From: Chryseobacterium cupriresistens
GTDB taxonomy: Bacteria > Bacteroidota > Bacteroidia > Flavobacteriales > Weeksellaceae
DNA: 64,000 bases
Assembly: GCF_046614675.1 (NCBI RefSeq)
Contig: NZ_JBKKJT010000012.1
Span: 1-64,000 of the forward strand
Reading direction: 5' to 3'
This document shows positions 58,105-64,000 of the stretch, piece by piece; positions within the stretch are counted from its first letter, which is position 1, and each line of letters starts with the position of its first letter. The notes below the pieces were generated by a model. The model searched no databases and was not told where the DNA came from. It saw nothing but the letters and a program-made list of their open reading frames with translations. Both the position numbers and the translations under genes were made by a program.

Positions 58105-58623
58105 ATGAGACACGGTAAAAAATTCAATCACTTAGGAAGAACAGCTTCTCACAGAAGTGCTTTACTTTCTAATATGGCTTGTTCTCTAATTGAGCATAAA
58201 AGAATCAACACTACTGTAGCTAAAGCTAAAGCTTTAAGAGTATATGTTGAGCCTCTATTAACAAAAGCAAAAGAAGATACTACACACAACAGAAGAGTAG
58301 TATTCTCTTACCTTCAAAATAAATTTGCGGTTGCTGAATTATTCAGAACTGTAGCTCCTAAAATCGCTGAAAGAAACGGTGGTTATACAAGAATCATCAA
58401 GACAGGATTCAGACCAGGTGATGCTGCTGATACTGCTCTTATCGAGTTAGTAGATTTCAACGAGCTTTACAACCCTAATGCTGAAGAGAAAAAAGCTACA
58501 AGAAGAAGCAGAAGATCTACAACTGCTAAAAAAGCTGAAGCAGTAGTTGCTGATGCTCCTGCAGTTGAAGAGAAAGTAGAAGAAGCTAAAGCTGATACTA
58601 CTGAGGAAAAAACTGAAGAATAA
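58105..58623 (+). CDS. rplQ: 50S ribosomal protein L17 with C-terminal extension
   Basis: L17 (172 residues) surrounds the tunnel exit. The core (about 1-125) starts MRHGKKFNHLGRTASHR and is normal. The last 45 residues are low-complexity: a basic stretch TRRSRRSTTAKK followed by an acidic Ala/Glu/Val tail. E. coli L17 has 127 residues. It is the last gene of the supercluster and is followed by a strong terminator. Confidence 0.97.
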   Translation: MRHGKKFNHLGRTASHRSALLSNMACSLIEHKRINTTVAKAKALRVYVEPLLTKAKEDTTHNRRVVFSYLQNKFAVAELFRTVAPKIAERNGGYTRIIKTGFRPGDAADTALIELVDFNELYNPNAEEKKATRRSRRSTTAKKAEAVVADAPAVEEKVEEAKADTTEEKTEE

Positions 58624-58640
58624 TATTCATTCAGATATAT

Positions 58641-58673
58641 AAAAAAACCATCCGGAATCCGGATGGTTTTTTA
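58641..58673 (+). terminator. Terminator of the S10-spc-alpha supercluster
   Basis: AAACCATCCG pairs with CGGATGGTTT over GAATC, with an A-run before and a T-run after it. It lies 17 bases past the rplQ stop. Confidence 0.93.
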
Positions 58674-58690
58674 TTTAATACTTATCAAAT

Positions 58691-58723
58691 AAAATGTCCC
58701 TCAATATGGAAGGACATTTTTTT
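58691..58723. terminator. Second terminator, shared with the convergent lipoprotein gene
   Basis: AAAATGTCC and GGACATTTT form a 9-bp stem over 12 bases, with a strong T-run on the plus strand. It starts 2 bases beyond the stop codon of the leftward lipoprotein gene and backs up the operon terminator. Confidence 0.85.
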
Positions 58724-58725
58724 AT

Positions 58726-59160
58726 TTAAATCTTTGTTCTTTTCAGCTCAATAATATTGTTACCCTGTTCAAGGTGAAGGCTGTCTCCTTTTACCCTTGC
58801 AGTCATATCATCTTTTTTGTAAATCGTTTCATCTCCTTTCGTTTCCGACTTAGGCAAGGTAAACGTTTTCTTGTTGCTGGTAATAGCTACCGTACTTTCT
58901 TTCGGATCGTTTTTAAATACTACTTTCACCAGTGTTCCGTCAGTAGCTTTATACACAAAATCTGTTTTCTCAGTTTTCTGACCGTTGATATCTACTGTCG
59001 AAGAACTTTGTGTTACCGAATCTATCTTTCCGTTGTTGTCTGTAACTACAGTTTCTGAACTGTCTGTTTTGATAACGCTTTTGTTTCCGCTTTCACTTTT
59101 TTTACAGCTGACTACTGCCAGTGCCAATACAGCACCTAGTGCTAAAAGACTTTTTTTCAT
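58726..59160 (-). CDS. Lipoprotein, possibly MliC-like
   Basis: This is a 144-residue lipoprotein with signal MKKSLLALGAVLALAVVSC and lipobox Cys19. A Ser/Thr/Asp linker (about 22-60) precedes a small beta-domain: YKATDGTLVKVVFKND, STVAITSNKKTFTLP and ending HLEQGNNIIELKR. The strand order faintly resembles lysozyme inhibitors of the MliC type. The conserved Tyr/Ala residues are not clear enough to assert this. It is a single gene convergent with the ribosomal supercluster. Confidence 0.75.
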   Translation of the reverse strand: MKKSLLALGAVLALAVVSCKKSESGNKSVIKTDSSETVVTDNNGKIDSVTQSSSTVDINGQKTEKTDFVYKATDGTLVKVVFKNDPKESTVAITSNKKTFTLPKSETKGDETIYKKDDMTARVKGDSLHLEQGNNIIELKRTKI

Positions 59161-59226
59161 GATTATATTATTTGATATTCAATTGATTTTTATATTTTAA
59201 ATTTTACAAAAATCATGCCTTACAAT

Positions 59227-61086
59227 ATGAGAAATTTTAACCGTTATTTATGCATAATTCTTTTATTTTTCTCCTTGAATACTGTGTTTTCGCAGAAAGG
59301 AAATTTTGAAATTAAAGATGGACATTTCTTCCTGAACGGAAAACCATTTACCGTGTATTCAGGAGAGATGCATTATCCCAGAGTTCCGTCGGAGTATTGG
59401 AAGCATCGTCTGGAGATGATGAAAGCAATGGGTCTGAATACTGTTACGACTTACGTTTTTTGGAATTATCATGAAGAAACTCCGGGAAAATGGAATTTTT
59501 CAGGTGAAAAAGATTTGCAGAAGTTTATCAAAACGGCACAGGAAGTTGGCTTATATGTTATCATTCGTCCGGGGCCTTATGTTTGTGCAGAGTGGGAATT
59601 CGGAGGATATCCATGGTGGCTGCAGAAAAATAAAGACCTTGAAATAAGAAGAGACAACAAAGCCTTCTTAGAGGAATGCCGTAAATATATCAGTCAGCTG
59701 GCAAAGCAGATCGTACCTCTACAGATTAATAATGGCGGCCCGGTTATTATGGTACAGGCAGAGAATGAATTTGGATCTTACGTTGCCCAAAGAAAGGATA
59801 TTCCGTTGGAAGAACACAGAAAATACAGTCATAAGATTAAAGATATGCTGTTGAAAAGCGGGATCTCTGTACCTTTATTTACTTCAGACGGCAGTTCACT
59901 TTTTAAAGGAGGATCTATAGAAGGTGCTTTACCTACCGCAAACGGAGAAAGCGATATTGCTGTTTTAAAGAAAAGCATCAATGAGTATAATGGTGGAAAA
60001 GGTCCTTATATGGTTGCAGAATATTATCCCGGATGGCTTGATCACTGGGCAGAGCCATTCGTTAAAGTTTCCACGGAAGAAGTGGTGAAACAAACAAAGC
60101 TTTATATAGAAAATGATATTTCTTTTAATTATTATATGATTCATGGCGGAACCAACTTTGGATTTACCAGCGGAGCCAATTACGATAAGGATCATGATAT
60201 CCAGCCGGATCTTACAAGCTATGATTATGATGCTCCCATCAGTGAAGCAGGATGGGCAACCCCTAAATATAATGCGTTGAGAGAAATTTTTCAATCCATC
60301 AATAAAAGTAAGCTTCCGGATGTTCCAAAACCAGTAAAAGTCATCACCATTCCCCGGATAAAATTTTCAAAAGTAAATTCTCTGTTTGATCTTACCGATC
60401 ATCAGAAACCTGTTATTAATGACCAGCCACTGACGTTTGAAGATTTGAATATCGGAAACGGATATGTTCTTTACAGAAGAAAGTTTGACAAAGACCACAA
60501 AGGGAGATTGGAAATAAAAGGACTCCGTGATTATGCGAATATTTACATCAATGGCCAATGGAAAGGCGAATTGAACAGAGTTTATAAAAAGTATGATCTT
60601 GCTATTGAAATAAAATCCGGAGACCGGCTGGAAATTCTTGTTGAAAATATGGGAAGAATCAATTACGGAGCAGAGATTGTTCATAATTTAAAAGGAATTA
60701 TCAGCCCCGTAAAAATTAATGGCGCTGAAGTTTCCGGGAACTGGGAAATGCTTCCTCTTCCTTTTGATACTTTTCCAAAACATCACTTTAAAAATAAAGA
60801 AATTGCAGATCATTCACCTGTTATTCAGGAGGCAGAATTTGTGCTTGAAGAAACCGGTGATACTTTTCTTGACATGAGAAATTTTGGAAAAGGTATTGTT
60901 TTTATTAACGGAAAAAATGCAGGAAGATACTGGAGTACTGCAGGTCCTCAGCAAACACTTTACATTCCCGGAGTATGGCTGAAGAAAGGCAAAAACAGGA
61001 TTCAGATCTTTGAACAGATTAAGTCCCACCATACAATAAGCAGTATTGATTATCCTATCCTTGATCAGATTGTGAAAAATAATTAA
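59227..61086 (+). CDS. Secreted GH35 beta-galactosidase
   Basis: This is a 619-residue glycoside hydrolase of family 35 that releases terminal beta-galactose. The ATG at 59227 opens the signal peptide MRNFNRYLCIILLFFSLNTVFSQ; an ATG at 59215 is also possible. The TIM barrel (about 25-335) has the GH35 signature GPYVCAEWEFGGYPWWL, acid/base Glu181 in QAENEFGSY and nucleophile Glu265 in VAEYYPGWLDHW. Two galactose-binding-like beta-domains follow (about 390-480 and 510-610). No transporter or SusCD pair is next to it. Confidence 0.93.
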   Translation: MRNFNRYLCIILLFFSLNTVFSQKGNFEIKDGHFFLNGKPFTVYSGEMHYPRVPSEYWKHRLEMMKAMGLNTVTTYVFWNYHEETPGKWNFSGEKDLQKFIKTAQEVGLYVIIRPGPYVCAEWEFGGYPWWLQKNKDLEIRRDNKAFLEECRKYISQLAKQIVPLQINNGGPVIMVQAENEFGSYVAQRKDIPLEEHRKYSHKIKDMLLKSGISVPLFTSDGSSLFKGGSIEGALPTANGESDIAVLKKSINEYNGGKGPYMVAEYYPGWLDHWAEPFVKVSTEEVVKQTKLYIENDISFNYYMIHGGTNFGFTSGANYDKDHDIQPDLTSYDYDAPISEAGWATPKYNALREIFQSINKSKLPDVPKPVKVITIPRIKFSKVNSLFDLTDHQKPVINDQPLTFEDLNIGNGYVLYRRKFDKDHKGRLEIKGLRDYANIYINGQWKGELNRVYKKYDLAIEIKSGDRLEILVENMGRINYGAEIVHNLKGIISPVKINGAEVSGNWEMLPLPFDTFPKHHFKNKEIADHSPVIQEAEFVLEETGDTFLDMRNFGKGIVFINGKNAGRYWSTAGPQQTLYIPGVWLKKGKNRIQIFEQIKSHHTISSIDYPILDQIVKNN

Positions 61087-61222
61087 TTTTAAATATGTAT
61101 TTGTAATTTTTTATTTTGATTTATTATGAACTATTTATGATAATATTGTTTTTGAAGTGAAAAATTGATTAAATTTAATACAGCTAAAACACTAAACCAT
61201 AACTTCAAACTCAAATAGTAAT

Positions 61223-61240
61223 ATTACACAAAGGTGTAAT
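61223..61240. promoter_or_regulatory. Inverted repeat upstream of the NarL-type regulator gene
   Basis: ATTACAC-AAAG-GTGTAAT is a perfect 7-4-7 inverted repeat, 49 bases before the ATG. The size suits a dimeric LuxR/NarL-type protein, so it may be an autoregulatory operator. It could also fold as a small hairpin in RNA. Confidence 0.45.
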
Positions 61241-61288
61241 TGATTTCAAATTGTTTTCTGTTGAAATTTGCTTCAAACAAACAAAGTC

Positions 61289-61921
61289 ATGAGCATTTCC
61301 ATAGCCATAGTAGAAGACGAAAAAAACTACAACAATGCGTTGAAGAAGGTCATCAATTATCAGAAGGATATGAAAGTGGTTGCCCAGTTCTTTGATGGCA
61401 ATGATGCCATAACGAACCTGCCAGATATCTCTCCTGATGTTGTGATGATGGATATCCAGTTACAGGACATGCTCGGAATCGAGATCATAGAAAAACTGCG
61501 AAAAGAAATTCCCGGTACCCAATTTATTATGTGTACCAGCTTTGATGATGATGAAAAGATCTTTAATTCTTTAAAGGCTGGCGCCATGGGATATCTTGTA
61601 AAAGGTGAAAGTATGGATAAGATTCTTGCTTCGATACGGGACGTATATCAGGGAGGTGCTCCTATGAGCTTTTCTATTGCAAGAAGAGTATTGAATCATT
61701 TTGAAAAAAAGCTTCCGGAAATAAAAGGCTTTGATGAACTTACGGAACGCGAAAAAGAAATTCTAGAACTCCTTTCACAGGGACTTCTTTACAAAGAAAT
61801 TGCAGATAAAAAATTCATCAGTATTGACACCGTCAAGAAGCACGTAGGAAATATTTACAGAAAACTCCACGTCAACAACAAAGTGGAGGCCGTCAATAAA
61901 TTTAACCAATCAAAAAACTAA
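61289..61921 (+). CDS. NarL/FixJ-type response regulator
   Basis: This 210-residue regulator has a receiver domain (1-120) with acidic pocket EDE (9-11), phospho-site Asp55 in VVMMDIQLQD and the conserved Lys near 105 in MGYLVKGES. The LuxR helix-turn-helix (about 145-205) has ELTEREKEILELLSQGLLYK and IDTVKKHVGNIYRKLHV. The ATG at 61289 is preferred to a TTG at 61268. It heads a run of four genes that ends with a matching HisKA_3 kinase. Confidence 0.92.
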   Translation: MSISIAIVEDEKNYNNALKKVINYQKDMKVVAQFFDGNDAITNLPDISPDVVMMDIQLQDMLGIEIIEKLRKEIPGTQFIMCTSFDDDEKIFNSLKAGAMGYLVKGESMDKILASIRDVYQGGAPMSFSIARRVLNHFEKKLPEIKGFDELTEREKEILELLSQGLLYKEIADKKFISIDTVKKHVGNIYRKLHVNNKVEAVNKFNQSKN

Positions 61922-61927
61922 GAAATT

Positions 61928-62719
61928 ATGGAAAATTCAAATGCAACAAGTCAGGTAATCCTTGATGACAATTTAGCTTACAGAAAAGGCCCTATCGGTA
62001 ATAAACTTGAACAGCTGGTTGAAGATGTGTCGGAAATGAGGCCCATTAGCCACATTCTGGCAAAAAGTTTTATTGACAGTGCTAAAAGGGGAGTTTTGCT
62101 ATTTATGCAAAATCAAAATGTGAATTTTAATCTCGGAGGTATTTATGCTGTAAAACATTCATTACTGAAAAATATTTGTGACCTCATGAATGATATTAAA
62201 GCGACCTATTTAACATTCACTTTTGTACAGATAGATCCCCGGGATTCCAGGTTGCGACTTACACCTAATTCTGAAAACAAGATGATCTACATGGTGGCCT
62301 CTTTGCAAACAGAGGGGAAAAATACCATTGATGAGCATAATTATCTTATCATCAATGCCAATCAGGATCTTTCACTTAAGGATCTGAAAATCTCCGATGA
62401 GAATGTAAAAGCACTTAATGATTTTTATCTTAAGAACGGACATCAGGTATTGACTAATTATTTAGGACGAAATAATACATTTTATATCAGTTATCATATC
62501 GTTGATCTGATAGATACCCTGTCAAAAGATGATAGTGAGACATTTATCATTAATCTTTGCGAGATCAGTGATGTGAAGAAAGTCGTTTTTGAAAATAATC
62601 TTGGCGATAAATTTCGCGAAGACCAATATAAAAGACATTTTGAAACCCATGAAAAACAAATGACACTGGTTTTTAGTACAGACGAAGGATATTACGATAT
62701 GGGTTCATTATATCCGTAA
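61928..62719 (+). CDS. Unknown soluble protein in a two-component operon
   Basis: This is a 263-residue protein without signal peptide or membrane segment. The N-terminal half has helix-rich AYRKGPIGNKLEQLVEDVSEMRPISHILAKSF, and the middle is beta-rich (ATYLTFTFVQIDPRD, MIYMVASLQT). I do not recognise a domain. It starts 6 bases after the regulator stop, and the membrane-protein gene starts 1 base after its own stop, so tight coupling is clear. A role in signal input or output of the adjoining two-component system is inferred from position. Confidence 0.7.
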   Translation: MENSNATSQVILDDNLAYRKGPIGNKLEQLVEDVSEMRPISHILAKSFIDSAKRGVLLFMQNQNVNFNLGGIYAVKHSLLKNICDLMNDIKATYLTFTFVQIDPRDSRLRLTPNSENKMIYMVASLQTEGKNTIDEHNYLIINANQDLSLKDLKISDENVKALNDFYLKNGHQVLTNYLGRNNTFYISYHIVDLIDTLSKDDSETFIINLCEISDVKKVVFENNLGDKFREDQYKRHFETHEKQMTLVFSTDEGYYDMGSLYP

Positions 62720-62720
62720 A

Positions 62721-63356
62721 ATGGTAATCCAGATAATATACATCGCAGTACTCCTGGCGGCTACTGTAAAGTCCATAATTTTAGCTGGGAAGAAAGGTCT
62801 TTCCAGCCAAAACTATTTTGCGATATTTTTATTTCTTTCGCTTTGTCTGGAGCTGTATGGCCATTATAAAATATTCAATAAAGAATTTGACTTTGCTTAT
62901 CTGTTTAATTATTACAGCATTTTTTTGATTATATTTTTTAACATTTACTATGCTAAAATCTTCCCTCAGAAACTCAGGATATTTTTCCGCTGCATTCTGA
63001 TTGCGATACTTGCCTATATTATCCTGTTTGTAAAGTTTTATAGTGATAACTATGAAAATACATTAGGAATATTAGTATGCTTTTATTTCATCATTAATGT
63101 GTTGGTTTGGTTGTACATCAGACTGAAGAATTTTGACGAAATAAAAATTCTGGACGATCCGCATTTCTGGGTTTCCTGTGGTTTACTTTTTTGGAGTATT
63201 TTCTTTATTTTCAGATCTATACCCATGTTTTTTCTTCGGGATAATGATCCGGGGCTTCTGCAAATTCTAAAAGTGATGCAGTATTGTGTAAATATCATTA
63301 TGTATGGAATGTTCTATATTGCTTTAAGGAAATTTGAAAATAAAAACACAATATGA
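62721..63356 (+). CDS. Multi-pass membrane protein of a two-component operon
   Basis: This is a 211-residue integral membrane protein with about six or seven hydrophobic segments (roughly 2-18, 31-47, 62-80, 87-106, 117-137, 152-172, 185-204) and very short loops. It carries conserved-looking Asp/His/Trp in LDDPHFWVSCGLLFW. It is not similar to a transporter family that I know. It overlaps the kinase start by four bases (ATGA). It may serve as a separate membrane sensor for the kinase, whose own sensor part is minimal. Confidence 0.72.
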   Translation: MVIQIIYIAVLLAATVKSIILAGKKGLSSQNYFAIFLFLSLCLELYGHYKIFNKEFDFAYLFNYYSIFLIIFFNIYYAKIFPQKLRIFFRCILIAILAYIILFVKFYSDNYENTLGILVCFYFIINVLVWLYIRLKNFDEIKILDDPHFWVSCGLLFWSIFFIFRSIPMFFLRDNDPGLLQILKVMQYCVNIIMYGMFYIALRKFENKNTI

Positions 63357-64000
63357 AGCAACTGCCGGATACAATAAGATTGGCTTATATTATTGCTGTT
63401 ATTTTATTAATAACTTTTGTCATCTTTATTGTTTTAATAGTTGTTCTGTATAACAAAAGACAGCTTTTTTTTATTCAGCAGCAAAAGCTTAAAGAATCTG
63501 AACACCAGAACCAGCTCCTTCAGAAAGAACTGGAAAAACAAAAGGTGCTGGAACAGGAGCGGGAACGTATCTCCCACGATATGCATGATGATCTTGGAGC
63601 CGGAATTTCTGCATTGAAGCTCCAGGCAGAATTTCTGAAACAGAAAGCGGAAGATGATGATCTGTTAAACGACATCGATGAGCTTCTGAAAACCTCCGAA
63701 GAAATGAATATTTCCATGAGAGAAATGCTCTGGAGCCTGAACTCAGGAAATGACACCTTAGGAAGCTTTATCGATTATGCTGTCCTTTATACCGGAAACT
63801 TTTTGAAGAAAACAAAAATAATCGTGTATTCAGAATATGAAAATATCATAGCAGAAACACCGATTTCCACCGAAATGAGACGTAATCTTTTTCTTTGTCT
63901 GAAAGAAGCCGTTAATAACGTTTATAAACATAGCCGTGCCAACAGCCTGAAGCTTTCATTTTCGCAGGAAGAAAATAACTTTTCTATGAAAATCTCTGAT
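63353..64000 (+). CDS. Histidine kinase, HisKA_3 type, cut by the right window edge
   Basis: The first 216 residues are present. One membrane segment (about 12-34) has almost no external part. A coiled coil (about 40-70) and the HisKA_3 dimerisation domain with His75 in RISHDMHDDLG follow. The start of the ATPase domain has LFLCLKEAVNNVYKHSRAN. This kinase type pairs with NarL-type regulators, such as the one at 61289. The gene overlaps the membrane-protein gene by four bases. The C-terminal part of the ATPase domain is outside the window. Confidence 0.9.
   Translation, partial: MKQLPDTIRLAYIIAVILLITFVIFIVLIVVLYNKRQLFFIQQQKLKESEHQNQLLQKELEKQKVLEQERERISHDMHDDLGAGISALKLQAEFLKQKAEDDDLLNDIDELLKTSEEMNISMREMLWSLNSGNDTLGSFIDYAVLYTGNFLKKTKIIVYSEYENIIAETPISTEMRRNLFLCLKEAVNNVYKHSRANSLKLSFSQEENNFSMKISD

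Noticed and set aside
58774..59200. Two plus-strand frames opposite the leftward lipoprotein gene
   Set aside because: The minus-strand frame has a lipobox signal and a terminator, and the plus-strand frames have neither.

Overview
The window looks like the chromosome of a flavobacterium of the Chryseobacterium type (Bacteroidota, Weeksellaceae). The evidence is low GC, promoters of the form TTTG-N19-TAnnTTTG, almost no Shine-Dalgarno sequences before strongly expressed ribosomal genes, a type IX secretion C-terminal domain, a double-glycine leader peptide of the kind common in Chryseobacterium, and many small lipoproteins. The genus is an inference from sequence style. I see no rRNA or tRNA gene, CRISPR array, prophage or replication origin. 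The only transposase trace is a fragment on the left edge.

Region 1 (1-9400) is housekeeping and small unknowns. It holds an insertion-sequence end, a GNAT acetyltransferase and an HtrA protease. A three-gene unit follows for tRNA U34 hydroxylation (TrhO, TrhP/U32, ferredoxin), in which TrhO carries a second copy of the TrhP C-terminal domain. Then come 5-formyl-THF cyclo-ligase, two unknown envelope proteins, an Ala-rich repeat lipoprotein and a SpoU methyltransferase. Region 2 (9500-18980) holds RmuC and a metal-efflux locus: OmpR-type regulator and kinase followed by an outer-membrane factor, adaptor and CzcA-like RND pump. Region 3 (18977-22750) reads leftward: a DUF5995-like protein, a MITE-like palindrome, a Cys-rich double-glycine-leader peptide, a YciI-like protein, PncB and Dps.

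Region 4 (23150-26620) is the str operon rpsL-rpsG-fusA-rpsJ with a consensus promoter and a terminator. An 18-kb block (26620-44680) separates it from rplC. The block holds an iron-uptake group (TonB receptor, lipoprotein, iron-permease-like protein), a secreted metalloprotease, an unknown two-gene envelope operon, the glycerol operon glpD-glpK-glpF-porin with divergent glpR, and a rhodanese/GNAT pair opposite a MetR-like LysR regulator.

Region 5 (44685-58670) is the S10-spc-alpha supercluster from rplC to rplQ on its own consensus promoter, including secY, infA, rpmJ and rpoA. Non-coding repeats or hairpins sit at three internal junctions. Region 6 (58690-64000) holds a lipoprotein, a GH35 beta-galactosidase, and a NarL-type regulator, unknown protein, membrane protein and histidine kinase operon that runs off the right edge.

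The main candidates for something new are the TrhO fusion beside TrhP and ferredoxin, the four-gene signalling module on the right edge, the orphan Cys-rich leader peptide, the acidic-site variant of the CzcA pump, and the structured elements inside the ribosomal operon.
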